A stretch of DNA of 64,000 nucleotides, from positions 124,001 through 188,000 of the forward strand of contig JAWKRB010000006.1 of NCBI GenBank assembly GCA_041389885.1, given 5' to 3'. Numbering within the stretch: the first letter of the stretch is position 1; the number at the start of each line of letters is the position of its first letter. The DNA is from JAWKRB01 sp041389885. Lineage in GTDB: Bacteria > Myxococcota_A > Polyangia > Polyangiales > Ga0077539. Below the pieces are notes generated by a model. That model saw nothing but the letters and a program-made list of their open reading frames with translations. It had not been told where the DNA came from and did no database searches. Made by a program: the position numbers and the translations under genes. This document shows positions 1-9,646 of the stretch, one piece after another.

Positions 1-890
1 CCCTGGATCATGTCCTCGACGATGCGAAACCCGTGATGCATCACCGCGGTGCACACCTGGACGCTGGTCGAGCCGAGCGCGATGAACTCCGCGGCGTCGC
101 GCCAGTTCGACACCCCGCCGATGCCCGAGATGGGGAGCCGCGACGTGCGCGGGTCGCGCGCCAGCTGCGCGATCATGTGCAGCGCGATGGGCTTCACCGC
201 GGGGCCGCAGTACCCGCCGTTGGTCGAGCCGCCGCCCACGCGGGGCAGGGGAACTCCCCGCTCGAGGTCGACGCCCACGATCGACTTGATCGTGTTGATG
301 AGCGACAGGCCGTCGCAATTGCCCTCCAGGGCGGCGTAGCCCGGCTCGAGGATGTCTCCGACGTTGGGCGTGAGCTTCACCAGCACGGGCGTGCGCGCGT
401 ACTCCTTCACCCACGAGGTGATCTCGGTGAGCACCTTGGGCTCCTGACCCACGGCGCTGCCCATGCCGCGCTCGCACATGCCGTGCGGGCAGCCGAAATT
501 CAGCTCCAGCCCGTCGCAGCCGGTGTCTTCGGAGCGCTTGATGATCTCGCGCCACTCGTCCTTCGTCTCGACCATCAGCGAGACGATCACCGCGTGGTGG
601 GGGTAGCGCTTCTTGACCTCGGCGATCTCGCGGAGGTTCACCGCCAGCGGCCGGTCGGTGATGAGCTCGATGTTGTTGAAGCCCATCACCCGACGGCCCG
701 CGAAGTCGACGCCGCCGAAGCGCGACGAGACGTTCACGATGGGGTTGCCCAGGGTCTTCCACACCGCGCCGCCCCACCCGGCGTCGAAGGCGCGCATGAC
801 CTGATCGCCGGTGTTCGCCGGCGGCGCCGACGCGAGCCAGAAGGGGTTCGGGCTCTTGATGCCGCACATGTCAATCGAGAGGTCAGCCAT
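1..890 (-). CDS. preA: NAD-dependent dihydropyrimidine dehydrogenase, subunit PreA (partial)
   Basis: Catalytic FMN subunit of the bacterial dihydropyrimidine dehydrogenase, which reduces uracil and thymine in the first step of reductive pyrimidine degradation. The visible 296 residues form a dihydroorotate-dehydrogenase-like barrel: MCGIKSPNPFWLASAPP near the start, LELNFGCPHGMCERGMG in the middle, then LINTIKS and ISGIGGVSNW. The C-terminal part, where the family has its 4Fe-4S ferredoxin domain, lies beyond the window edge, so the gene is incomplete here. The start ATG at 890 has AAGGAG nine bases upstream, inside the stop codon region of preT, so the two subunits are almost certainly cotranscribed and translationally coupled. 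Function is confident from motifs and from the partner next door. Confidence 0.9.
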   Translation of the reverse strand, partial: MADLSIDMCGIKSPNPFWLASAPPANTGDQVMRAFDAGWGGAVWKTLGNPIVNVSSRFGGVDFAGRRVMGFNNIELITDRPLAVNLREIAEVKKRYPHHAVIVSLMVETKDEWREIIKRSEDTGCDGLELNFGCPHGMCERGMGSAVGQEPKVLTEITSWVKEYARTPVLVKLTPNVGDILEPGYAALEGNCDGLSLINTIKSIVGVDLERGVPLPRVGGGSTNGGYCGPAVKPIALHMIAQLARDPRTSRLPISGIGGVSNWRDAAEFIALGSTSVQVCTAVMHHGFRIVEDMIQ

Positions 891-902
891 CGCTCTGCTC
901 CT

Positions 903-2222
903 TCACGCCCCCGCGGGCCACGCGCGCAGCATCGCCCGGGCGGCCTCGCGCCCGTCGGCGACCGCGTTGACGACCTCTTTGCCGCCGTTGATACAGTCTC
1001 CGCCCGCGTACACCCGCGGGTTCCCGGTGCGGCGGGAGTCGGCCTCGACCGAGACGCACCCCCTCGCGTCGAGGCTTACGCCCTCGAAGGCCGCCGCGAG
1101 CGCGCGGAGCTTCTGCTGCCCGATGGCCAGCACGATGAGGTCCGCCGGGAGCACCTCGACCCCGCCCTCACGGCGCTGCACCCGCAGGCCCTCGACGCGC
1201 CCGTCTCCGCCGCGGACCACCGCCGTCGGCGTGCACCCGGTCTGGAGCGTCACCCCGTCCCGCCGCGCGAGGTCCATCTCGTGCGCGTAGCCCGACATGT
1301 CGGCGGCGCCGCGGCGGTAGACCATCGCGACCTCGGGCACCCCGAGCTGCGCCAGCTCGCGCGCCACGTCGATCGCCGTGTTGCCGCCGCCCACGATCAG
1401 CGCGCGGCGCGCGTCGGGGAGCTTGAACCCGGGGGTGTTCTTGATCTCTTCGATCAGCGCCGTGGCGCCCCACACGCCGGGTCCGTCTTCGCCCTCGATC
1501 GCCAGCTTCGAGTCGACGCCCAGACCGAGCCCGAGGAACACCGCGTCGTAGTCCTTCAGCAGCGACTCGGGGGTCACGTCGACGCCCACCTCGACCCCGC
1601 ACCGGACCTCGACGCCCAGCGAGCGCACGTACTCGACCTCGCGGAGGGAGTCTTCGGTGTGGATCTTGTACGGCGCGACCCCGGTGGTGTTCAGCCCGCC
1701 GGGGAGCGCGCGCTTCTCGAAGATCACGGCGCGATGCCCCTCGAGCGCGAGGTACGCGGCGCAGGCCAGCGACGCGGGCCCCGCGCCCAGCAGCGCCACG
1801 CTCCGGCGCGTGCCGCTCGGGGCTCGCGGGCGCATCACCCGCGCGCCGCCCGCGGCCTCGGCGTCGAGCGACGACTCCGTCGCGAACCGCTGCAGCCTGC
1901 CGATCTGAATCGGCGGCTTGTGCCACGGGTTGTACACGCACGAGCCCACGCAGAGCACCTCGACCGGACAGACCCGCGCGCAGGAGTAGCCGAGGATGTT
2001 CTGCTGAAAGATGGTGCGCGCCGCGCCCAGGGTGTCGCCCGACGCGATCTGTCGAATGAAGCCGGGCACGTCGATCTCGGTCGGGCACGCCTCGACGCAG
2101 GGGGCGTCGGCGCAGAAGAGGCAGCGCTCCGCCTCGGCGCGCGCCTCGCCGGGGCCATAGAGCGGCTTCGCCTCTGCCAGCCGCGACTCAAGTCGCTCGG
2201 GCGGTGCCTCGATCATCGACAT
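903..2222 (-). CDS. preT: NAD-dependent dihydropyrimidine dehydrogenase, subunit PreT
   Basis: Flavoprotein partner of PreA that passes electrons from NAD(P)H to the FMN subunit; 439 residues, close to the usual PreT length. The N-terminal iron-sulfur domain shows Cys34, Cys37, Cys42 and Cys46 (CLFCADAPCVEACP) followed by CARVCPVEVLCVGSC. An FAD-binding GAGPASLACAAYLA lies around residue 150 and an NAD(P)-binding GGGNTAIDVARE around residue 275. The frame is open further upstream, but GGGAGA eight bases before the ATG at 2,222 sets the start. Only 12 bases separate its stop from preA. GltD-type small subunits share this fold; the adjacent preA decides the name. Confidence 0.9.
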   Translation of the reverse strand: MSMIEAPPERLESRLAEAKPLYGPGEARAEAERCLFCADAPCVEACPTEIDVPGFIRQIASGDTLGAARTIFQQNILGYSCARVCPVEVLCVGSCVYNPWHKPPIQIGRLQRFATESSLDAEAAGGARVMRPRAPSGTRRSVALLGAGPASLACAAYLALEGHRAVIFEKRALPGGLNTTGVAPYKIHTEDSLREVEYVRSLGVEVRCGVEVGVDVTPESLLKDYDAVFLGLGLGVDSKLAIEGEDGPGVWGATALIEEIKNTPGFKLPDARRALIVGGGNTAIDVARELAQLGVPEVAMVYRRGAADMSGYAHEMDLARRDGVTLQTGCTPTAVVRGGDGRVEGLRVQRREGGVEVLPADLIVLAIGQQKLRALAAAFEGVSLDARGCVSVEADSRRTGNPRVYAGGDCINGGKEVVNAVADGREAARAMLRAWPAGA

Positions 2223-2399
2223 CGAAAATCTCCCTCGGCGGACGCGAGACGCGCCGCGCATCCATGTGGTCATCGCCCACGGTCGAAGCCCGCGAGCCTA
2301 CAAGAATTGCCCCGCGGCCCGTCAAGCGCCGTCGTTCATGACCGAAATCGCAGGTCGCGGGCGAAGGCGCGAGGTGGCTGGTACAAACCCGCGCCCGCA

Positions 2400-5300
2400 A
2401 TGAACCACACCGAGATCCTTGCCTTCGCGGCCTTCGTCGCGCTGACCTCTTGCACCCCCGTGTCTCCGCTGCGCGCCGACGCCTTCGACGCGGGCGACGC
2501 CGCCCCCGCGGCGGCCGACGCGCCCGCCCCCGAAGACCGCGCCAACGACCCCGACATCGCGGCGCCCCCTGGAGACGCCGTGACTGCAGGGGACGCAGCC
2601 GCCCCCGACGCGAGCGCGCCCTGCACCGCCGACGAAGAGTGCACCCCCGGCCTCCGCTGCCTGGGACGCCGATGCGTCGCCCCCATCGAGTGCGCCTCGT
2701 CGAGGATGTGCCCCGGTCAGCTGTGCAGCGCCACCCTCGGCCTCTGCGTCGACTGCGACCGCGACGACGACTGCGGCCAGGGGCGGGTATGTCGCCGCAA
2801 CGGCTGCGAGCCGAGCCCTCGCGCCTGCCGGTCCAGCCGCGAGTGCGCGGACCTCAACCTCGTGTGCAACCAGACCCTCATGCAGTGCGTCGACTGCGCG
2901 GGCGACAACGACTGCGCCGCCGGGCAGTTCTGCGCCGCCGACTTCTACTGCTCCCGCCAGCGCTGCGCGCCCGGCGCGACGAGCTGCGCCGACGCGTCCA
3001 CCCAGCGCACCTGCGACTCGCGCGGGGCCGAGGAGGTCGCCGCGCGCTGCGCGGGCGGCCAGACCTGCCGCGAGGGTCGGTGCCAGCCCGTGGCGTGCGC
3101 GCCGGGCTCCACGCGCTGCGCGGGCGACGGGGCGCTCGAGACCTGCGAGGCCGACGGCGGCGGCTGGAGCGCCGCGCCCTGCGGCCCCCGACAGAGCTGC
3201 GCCGCGGGCGCCTGCGCCGCGTGGACGTGCAGTCCTGGAGACTCGACGTGCTCGGGCGCGCAGACGGTCGCGGTGTGCAACGCCGACGGGCTCACCTCGC
3301 GCACCGAGCGCTGCGGCTCGAACGAGTCGTGCCGCGGAGGGCGCTGCGTGACCCGCGCCTGCGCGCCCGGGAGCGCGACCTGCGCGTCGCCGACCGCGAG
3401 GCGCGTCTGCGACCCCGACGGCCTGGGCACGACCGACGCGCCCTGCGGGAGCGCCGAGCGCTGCGAGGGCGGCGCGTGTCGCCCGCTGGTGTGCGCGCCG
3501 GGCTCGTCGCGCTGCCGAGACGCGAGCAGCGTCGCGATCTGCTCCGACGACGGCCTGCGCGAGTCAGCGCAGCCCTGCGCCGCGGGGCAGAGCTGCGCCG
3601 ACGGCCGATGCGCGATGTGGCTGTGCGTGCCAGGCTCGGCCACCTGCGGCGGCGCCGAAGGGACGCGGAGCGTGTGCGACCCCGACGGGCTCGGCTCGAC
3701 CCCCGTCGCCTGCCCCGTCCCCGCGAACGCGAGGGCGGCGGGGTGCGCGGCGGGGGCCTGCACCTTCACCTGCCGCGACGGCTTCGGCGACTGCGACGGC
3801 GGCGCGCCCAACGGCTGCGAGACCAGCACGCGATCGAGCCCGCTGCACTGCGGCGCGTGCGGCCGCGCCTGCGTCGGCGGGCAGGTCTGCGTCGACGGCG
3901 CGTGCGTCGCAACTCCTTGCGGCGCAGGCACTCAGCGCTGTGGAGACGCCTGCCGAAGCGGCGTGGGCGCGTGCCAGGCCGGGCTCGGCGCCTGCGGCCG
4001 CGCAGGCTCCTGGGCCTGCGGCGACCTCGGCGCCCTCGCCGTCGGCGCGGGGGCGGGCGACCACAGCTGCGCGTTGATGCGCGACCGGTCGATCCGATGC
4101 TGGGGCGCCAACGGCTCAGGGCAGCTCGGGGACAACACCACCACCGACCGCCCGACGCCCGTGAGCGTCGCGGGGCTCTCGGACGCGTCGCAGGTGGGGT
4201 CGGGCCGGGCGTTCACCTGCGCCCGCCGCGGGGGCGGCGCGGTGTCTTGCTGGGGCGCGAACAGCTACGGCCAGCTCGGCAACGGCAGCACCACCGCGTC
4301 GCGCGCGCCCGTGGGCGTCTCGGGCCTGGGCGACGCGACCGAGCTCGCGGTCGGCGCGGAGTTCGCCTGCGCGCGCCTGTCGTCGGGCTTCGCGCGTTGC
4401 TGGGGGCGCTCCAACCGAGGGCAGACCGGCACGGGGATGACCGCGTCGCTCTCGACGCCGACCTCGGTTCAAGCGAGCGGAGGGGGCGCCCTCGCGGGGG
4501 TGATCGACCTCGACGTCGGAGACGCCCACGCCTGCGCGGCGCTGCGCGACGGCCGGGTGTACTGCTGGGGAGAGAACATGACCTGGCAGACGGGATCGAA
4601 CGAGGTGACGTACCGCACGCTCGCCCGCGAGGTCGTCGGCGTCGCGGGGGCCGTCGAGGTCGCCGCGGGGCTGACCGCGTCGTGCGCCCGACTCGGGGAC
4701 GGCACGGTGCGCTGCTGGGGAGGCAACGCGCACGGGCAGCTCGGCAACGGCGGGACCACCGCGAGCCCGAGCCCGGTCGTCGTGGCGGGGCTCAGCGGCG
4801 TCGCGCAGCTGGCCGCGGCGGGCGACACCTTCTGCGCGCGCCTGCGCGACCGCACGGTGCGCTGCTGGGGCGACGGTCGCCGGAGCCAGATCGGCAACGG
4901 GATCACCGGCTCGGTCGCGGCGCCCACCGAGGTGCGCTCGCTGGCGGGCGTCGAGCAGCTCGGGGGCGGTCGCGAGCACGTCTGCGCGGCGCTGGCCGAC
5001 AGCGGCGTTCGCTGCTGGGGTCGCGGCGGCGAGGGGCAGCTCGGCACCGGGCTCACCCGCGAGGCCTCGGCGCCGCAGGTCGTGACCGGGCTCTCGACCA
5101 CGGGGACGTACTGCGACGCGGCGCTCGGCGCGCCCGGCGTCGAGACGTGCAACGGCGTCGACGACGACTGCAACGGGGTCGTCGACGACGCGGCGATGTC
5201 GTGCTCGCGCACGAACCTCGCGCGGGGGCGGAGCACGTCGCAGTCGACGACCTACAACTCATGCTTCCCCGCCTCGGTGATCACCGACGGGGTGACCAAC

Positions 5301-5627
5301 GGGGCCTACACGGGCGGGCGGTGCCCGAGCAACATCGCCTACACCAACCTGGGCACGAACCAGTGGATGCAGGTGGACCTCGGCTCCGTGCGGACCGTCG
5401 ACCGGGTGGTGATCTACGGTCGCTCCGACTGCTGCCCCGAGGTGTCGTCTCCGCTCTCGGTGCGCGTCTCTCAAGACGGGCGCAACTTCACCGAGGTCGC
5501 GTCGGGCCTCGCCGCGCGCACGGGGGTCACCGCGAACTTCGCGCCCGTCATGGCGAGGTATGTTCGCGTGGTGCGCGTAGGCTCGGCCTACCTCTCCCTC
5601 GCGGAGCTCGAGGTGTACGGAAACTAA
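2400..5627 (+). CDS. Large surface lipoprotein with Cys-rich, RCC1 and discoidin domains
   Basis: About 1,075 residues. A signal peptide ends in a lipobox (ALTSC, Cys near residue 18), followed by an Asp/Ala/Pro-rich linker to about residue 70. Residues 75-540 are Cys-rich modules built on C-x-PG-x-x-x-C and related patterns. Residues 545-900 hold about seven RCC1-like blades (repeated CWG-x-N-x-x-GQLG). Near 916 is a MopE-type CNGVDDDCNGVVDD motif, and residues 937-1075 form an F5/8 type C (discoidin) domain with WMQVDLGS. It is probably anchored in the outer membrane and binds carbohydrate or another cell surface; the ligand cannot be read from sequence. The start is chosen by the signal peptide, as no strong ribosome site is visible. 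It is divergent from preTA. Confidence 0.85.
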   Translation: MNHTEILAFAAFVALTSCTPVSPLRADAFDAGDAAPAAADAPAPEDRANDPDIAAPPGDAVTAGDAAAPDASAPCTADEECTPGLRCLGRRCVAPIECASSRMCPGQLCSATLGLCVDCDRDDDCGQGRVCRRNGCEPSPRACRSSRECADLNLVCNQTLMQCVDCAGDNDCAAGQFCAADFYCSRQRCAPGATSCADASTQRTCDSRGAEEVAARCAGGQTCREGRCQPVACAPGSTRCAGDGALETCEADGGGWSAAPCGPRQSCAAGACAAWTCSPGDSTCSGAQTVAVCNADGLTSRTERCGSNESCRGGRCVTRACAPGSATCASPTARRVCDPDGLGTTDAPCGSAERCEGGACRPLVCAPGSSRCRDASSVAICSDDGLRESAQPCAAGQSCADGRCAMWLCVPGSATCGGAEGTRSVCDPDGLGSTPVACPVPANARAAGCAAGACTFTCRDGFGDCDGGAPNGCETSTRSSPLHCGACGRACVGGQVCVDGACVATPCGAGTQRCGDACRSGVGACQAGLGACGRAGSWACGDLGALAVGAGAGDHSCALMRDRSIRCWGANGSGQLGDNTTTDRPTPVSVAGLSDASQVGSGRAFTCARRGGGAVSCWGANSYGQLGNGSTTASRAPVGVSGLGDATELAVGAEFACARLSSGFARCWGRSNRGQTGTGMTASLSTPTSVQASGGGALAGVIDLDVGDAHACAALRDGRVYCWGENMTWQTGSNEVTYRTLAREVVGVAGAVEVAAGLTASCARLGDGTVRCWGGNAHGQLGNGGTTASPSPVVVAGLSGVAQLAAAGDTFCARLRDRTVRCWGDGRRSQIGNGITGSVAAPTEVRSLAGVEQLGGGREHVCAALADSGVRCWGRGGEGQLGTGLTREASAPQVVTGLSTTGTYCDAALGAPGVETCNGVDDDCNGVVDDAAMSCSRTNLARGRSTSQSTTYNSCFPASVITDGVTNGAYTGGRCPSNIAYTNLGTNQWMQVDLGSVRTVDRVVIYGRSDCCPEVSSPLSVRVSQDGRNFTEVASGLAARTGVTANFAPVMARYVRVVRVGSAYLSLAELEVYGN

Positions 5628-5698
5628 GACTCGCGTCGTCGCGCGGTCGCGTGAGGACGGCGTCGGAGCGTCGACCCGCGGGTCGGCGGAGGTGAGCG

Positions 5699-8470
5699 AT
5701 GAAACCCAACAAGGCCTTGTTTCTCGGCGGAGCGCTGTCGGTGCTGAGCGCGTGCGGCGCGCGGGTCATCGTCGTCGACGGCGTCGCCGACGCCGCCGCG
5801 GCGCCCGACGTCGGGGCTGACGTCGCGAGCGTCGTCGACGCGCCGGCGACCGCGCCGGACATCGCTCGTCCGCCCGCCGACGCGCCGAGCACGCCGCCTG
5901 ACGCGCCCGTCGTCGAAGACGTCCTCGGGCCCGGGTCGACCTGCGACCTCGCCGCCCCGCTCCCTCTCGGAGCGCCGACCCCCCTGGTGGTGCGAGGCGG
6001 CCGCGAGACGCTCCTGGCGTGCAACGGCGTCCCACCCGTTCAGCCGACCTACTACGCGGTGACCGTGCCCGCGGGACAGACGCTGCGCGTGCGCGCGAAC
6101 CGCGCGGCGGGAGCGGCGCCGGTGCTCCCGCAGATCATCCAGAGCTGCCGCGTGCGCGCGTGCCTCGGCGAGCCGATGGCCGAGGCGGGCGGCGCGAGCA
6201 GCTTCGTCTCCGCCTGGACGAACCGCGCGGGGGTCCCTCAGTCCGTGGTCGTGGCCTTCGGCGCGACCGAGCCGGGCGACACGCCCTTTCTGCTCTTCGC
6301 GCAGCTCGAGGGCGGCGCGCCGTCGGTGAACGACGTCTGCGCCCGCGCGGAGCCGGTGGCCTCGGGGCAGGTGGTGACGGCGTCGACGGCGGGCGCGACG
6401 ACCCCCGTCCCCGCCTGTCCGGGCAGCGGGCTGCAGGGCGGCGCGGCGAGGTGGTATCGCGCGACCGTCCCGCCGGGCGCGACGCTCGACGCCGAGCCCT
6501 TGAGCGGCGCCGCGACGCTCCTGCGCGCGTACTCCGACTGCGGCGCGGTGCCAGCCTGCCTCGCGGTGAACCTCGGCGCGCAGGGCCCGACGCTGCGCTG
6601 GACGAACCCGTCCGGCGCGACGCAGTCGGTGGTGCTCGCGGTGTCGCTCGCGGTTCCCGGCGCCGCGGGCGAGGCCAGCATCCGCGTGCGAGTCCTCGCG
6701 CCGGTGAGCAACGGGCTCTGCGCGAGCGCGGCTCGGCTCACGCCGGACGTCCCCGCGAGCGGGGTGCTCGAGCCCGGCGGCGAGGCGCCCGCGGCCTGCG
6801 CCGGCGAGGGCGCCGCGCAGCCTGCGCTCTTCTACCGCGTCCGCGTGCCCGCCGGGCGAGGGCTGTCGGCGACCTACGCCGCGGTGGGGCATCCGTCGCC
6901 TCGTCGCCGTGCGCGTGGCGAGCGCGTGTGCGGCGGCGCCTGCGCCGCGTCGAGCAGCGCGAGCCTCGACGGCACGCGCGTCGTCACGCGCTGGACCAAC
7001 ATGACGGGAGCCGAGGTCGACGCCGTGGTCTCCGTCGCGCCGCTCACGAGCGCGGGCGCGTCGCAGGACTTCACCCTCACCGCGACCCTCTCGACGCCGC
7101 CGACGAACGTCTCGTGCGAGGCCGCGCGCACGGTCGTCGACGGCGACACGCTGCGCGGGGAGGATCTGAGCGTCGCCACCGTCGTGCAGCCGCCTTGCCC
7201 AGGCATGGCCGGAGGCGGCGCCACCTCGCTGTACTACGCGACGGTAGGCCTCTCGCGGGCAGACCCTCTTCGTCGGCGCCACCCCCGAGTCCCCGGGGCG
7301 TCTCGCGCCGACGATCCGCGTGATCCCCGCCTGCGGCTCGAACGTCTGCTTCGCGGCGCCGAGCAGCGCCGGGACCATGTCCTCGGCGGCGTTCTTCAAC
7401 GCGGGCGCCGACCAGCGCGTGCTCATCGCCGTGGGCGCGACCAACGTGAGCCTCGCGGTGCCGTACACGCTGTCGGTCGTGATTCGCCCCCCCGCGGCGA
7501 ACGGCGTGTGCGCCTCGGCGCTCGCGGTGTCGAACGGCACGTCGCTCGTCGGCCAGGACCTGCCGACGGCCGCGAGGCGCTCCTCCGCCTGCGCGCGACG
7601 CCGGGCCGCGAGGGCACCGCGCTGTACTACCTTCGCGCGGTGGGCGCGGGCGAGAAGCCACGGTGCTGGCCTCGCGCGCCGAGGCCGGGTCGCGCCGACC
7701 TTGCGTCCGTTCTCCAACTGCGGCGACGGCGTACCGCGAGCTCGACGCCGTCGGGCACCAGCGCCTGGTCGAAGCTACACTACCCTGACCGGGGCGGCGC
7801 AGACCCCAGCTTCGCGATGAACCTCACCGACGGCGGCGCGACCCCGGCCGCCCGCGCGAACCTCACGGTGTCGGTGTCGCGGCCTCCGTACACGGTCACC
7901 ACGATCCCCGCGAGCTGCGACGGCGTGACCGACGGGGTGCTCGCCGACGCGGTCGGCGATGACGTCGGCACGGCGTCGCTGCCGCTGCCCTTCGCGCTCT
8001 CGTACTTCGGGGAGCCGGTGAGCGGGTGGAGCGTGTCGACGAACGGCTACCTGCAGCTGTGGCCCACGACGGGGCGCTCCGCGGGCGCCCTCGGCCAGAC
8101 CGAGCTCCCCGCGGCGAGGGCGCCCGGCGGCATGGTCGCGCCCTTCTGGGACGACCTGATCGTCACCGCGGGCCTCGGCGACGTGCGCGCCGCGGAGGTC
8201 GTCGCGGGCGGTCGGCACCTCACGGTGCAATGGACCCGCGCGCAGTTCTGCTGCAACGCCTCGAGCGCCGACCGGCTGACCTTTCAGGCCAAGCTCTTCG
8301 CGAGCGGCGTGGTCGAGTTTCACTACTGCGACCTCTCGGGCATGACGAGGGTGAACGGCTCCAGCGCCTCGATCGGGATGCAGGACCCGTCCGCCCTGCG
8401 GGGCGTGAGCTACGCCGCGCGCCGTGCCGACGCGGTGCGCACCGGGTTCGGCCTGCGCTTCACGCCCTGA
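5699..8470 (+). CDS. Repeat-containing surface lipoprotein with frame-scarred centre
   Basis: The nominal product is 923 residues from an ATG behind GGAGGTGAG. The signal peptide has lipobox LSAC, then an Asp/Ala/Pro-rich linker. Several copies of a module of about 130 residues follow (…VPAGQTL…ACG…WTN-x-x-GA…), and the C-terminal 200 residues resemble the beta-sandwich tails of the proteins at 54,254 and 56,446 (NGYLQLWP, PFWDDLIV). Between about 6,885 and 7,800 module-like text hops between all three frames, for example GQTLFVGATPESPG and IPACGSNVCFAAP in one frame and GTALYYLRAVGAGE in another. The frame stays open only because of the high GC content. This is either a cluster of small indels in the assembly or a decaying gene. 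No enzymatic function is evident. Confidence 0.65.
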   Translation: MKPNKALFLGGALSVLSACGARVIVVDGVADAAAAPDVGADVASVVDAPATAPDIARPPADAPSTPPDAPVVEDVLGPGSTCDLAAPLPLGAPTPLVVRGGRETLLACNGVPPVQPTYYAVTVPAGQTLRVRANRAAGAAPVLPQIIQSCRVRACLGEPMAEAGGASSFVSAWTNRAGVPQSVVVAFGATEPGDTPFLLFAQLEGGAPSVNDVCARAEPVASGQVVTASTAGATTPVPACPGSGLQGGAARWYRATVPPGATLDAEPLSGAATLLRAYSDCGAVPACLAVNLGAQGPTLRWTNPSGATQSVVLAVSLAVPGAAGEASIRVRVLAPVSNGLCASAARLTPDVPASGVLEPGGEAPAACAGEGAAQPALFYRVRVPAGRGLSATYAAVGHPSPRRRARGERVCGGACAASSSASLDGTRVVTRWTNMTGAEVDAVVSVAPLTSAGASQDFTLTATLSTPPTNVSCEAARTVVDGDTLRGEDLSVATVVQPPCPGMAGGGATSLYYATVGLSRADPLRRRHPRVPGASRADDPRDPRLRLERLLRGAEQRRDHVLGGVLQRGRRPARAHRRGRDQREPRGAVHAVGRDSPPRGERRVRLGARGVERHVARRPGPADGREALLRLRATPGREGTALYYLRAVGAGEKPRCWPRAPRPGRADLASVLQLRRRRTASSTPSGTSAWSKLHYPDRGGADPSFAMNLTDGGATPAARANLTVSVSRPPYTVTTIPASCDGVTDGVLADAVGDDVGTASLPLPFALSYFGEPVSGWSVSTNGYLQLWPTTGRSAGALGQTELPAARAPGGMVAPFWDDLIVTAGLGDVRAAEVVAGGRHLTVQWTRAQFCCNASSADRLTFQAKLFASGVVEFHYCDLSGMTRVNGSSASIGMQDPSALRGVSYAARRADAVRTGFGLRFTP

Positions 8471-8474
8471 ACGC

Positions 8475-9446
8475 TCAGCCCGGCCGCAGCACGATCGCCA
8501 GCGACACCAGGCTCACCAACAGAATCACCGCCGCCAGGAGCACCACGAGCCAGTCGGCGCGGCCGGGCGGGGTCACCTGCGAGGGGCGCGACCGACGCTC
8601 CGCCGGCGCGCTCGCGCGCGGGGTGAGCGAGACGCGCGGCGAGCTCCGCGTCTCCTCCTCGGCGTCGCCGGGCTCCGGCTCCGACGACACCGCGGGCGCG
8701 GGCTCTGGGGGCGCGGGCGTGGGCGCGCGGTGGTCCTCGCCGCGGTCCAGCGCGCGAAGGAGGTCTTCGGTGGGGTCGACGTAGCGCAGCACGGTGCGCC
8801 CGAAGGTGAGCTCGTCGCCGTGCCGGAGCCGCCGCTCCGTCGAGGCGCGCCCCTGCACGACGACGCCGTTGCGGCTCCCGAGGTCACGGAGCAGCGCGCC
8901 CTCGCCGTCGCGCGAGACCTCCGCGTGGCGCCGCGAGCAGTCGCGGTCGTCGAGCACGATGTCGCAGTCCTCGCCGCGTCCGATGACCAGCGAGGCGGCG
9001 GGCGCGAGGGGCCAGAAGCGCCCAGCCTCGCGCGTGTTGACCAGCGCGAGGTGAGGCGGCGCGGCCTCGCCCCCGGCGTCGCGGATCGAGTCGAGCAGCA
9101 GGCGCCGCGCGATGCTCGCCGTGCGCTCGGGGGGATCGGGCGCGGCGAGCGATCCGCTCACGGTCAGCGCGAACTCGGCGAGGCAGACCACGTCGCCGTC
9201 GCGCACGAGCTTGCGCCGCCCCGGGGGCAGGAGCGCGCCGTTCACGCGCGTGCCGTTGGTGCTCCCCTCGTCGACCACGGCCACCTCGCTGCCGTCTACG
9301 TGAAACACCGCGTGCAGCTCGCTCACCGCGCGAGACGGCAGGCGCACGTCGACGGTGGGACCTCGGCCGACCTTCACCCTCGGCTGGTCCAGGGTGATCT
9401 CCTGGGGCGTCGCTCCGGGCGCCGTGATGGAGAGCTTCAGGGCCAC
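8475..9446 (-). CDS. Two-FHA-domain membrane protein
   Basis: 323 residues. Two forkhead-associated domains, which bind phosphothreonine peptides, occupy roughly residues 20-95 (VGRGPTVDVRLPS, GSTNGTRVNG) and 145-225 (VIGRGEDCDIVLDD, CSRRHAEV, GSRNGVVV). A Pro/Glu/Ser-rich linker leads to a single membrane span near the C-terminus (about residues 297-320), so the FHA domains should face the cytoplasm. In myxobacteria such proteins commonly work with Ser/Thr protein kinases; no kinase is encoded nearby, so the partner is unknown. Its stop lies four bases from that of the convergent lipoprotein gene at 5,699, and its 5' end diverges from the PilZ gene. Confidence 0.85.
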   Translation of the reverse strand: MALKLSITAPGATPQEITLDQPRVKVGRGPTVDVRLPSRAVSELHAVFHVDGSEVAVVDEGSTNGTRVNGALLPPGRRKLVRDGDVVCLAEFALTVSGSLAAPDPPERTASIARRLLLDSIRDAGGEAAPPHLALVNTREAGRFWPLAPAASLVIGRGEDCDIVLDDRDCSRRHAEVSRDGEGALLRDLGSRNGVVVQGRASTERRLRHGDELTFGRTVLRYVDPTEDLLRALDRGEDHRAPTPAPPEPAPAVSSEPEPGDAEEETRSSPRVSLTPRASAPAERRSRPSQVTPPGRADWLVVLLAAVILLVSLVSLAIVLRPG

Positions 9447-9646
9447 GGCGCGTCGCCTAGCAGCGCGCGAGGCGAGGGGTCAACTTCTGGCGCGGGCGAG
9501 CGCGCCGCGGCGGGGCGCGCCGCGCTCACCTCGCGCAGGAGCTCTGCGCGGGCGGCGCGTTCAATCGTCGACGAAAAGTTGGCTCTCGAATTCCGTCCGG
9601 TGCATGAGCGTTCGAGCACCGCAAGTCACGGAGGACGAGAGAGACC

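Noticed and set aside
33..2399. Upstream continuation of the open frame of the large lipoprotein gene.
   Set aside because: It is antisense to preA and preT, whose motifs are unmistakable. The signal peptide beginning at 2,400 marks the true start.
7240..7800. Programmed frameshifting as an explanation for the frame changes.
   Set aside because: There are too many breaks of both signs, no slippery heptamer with a downstream structure is apparent, and the frame never closes. Indels or sequencing error explain it better.
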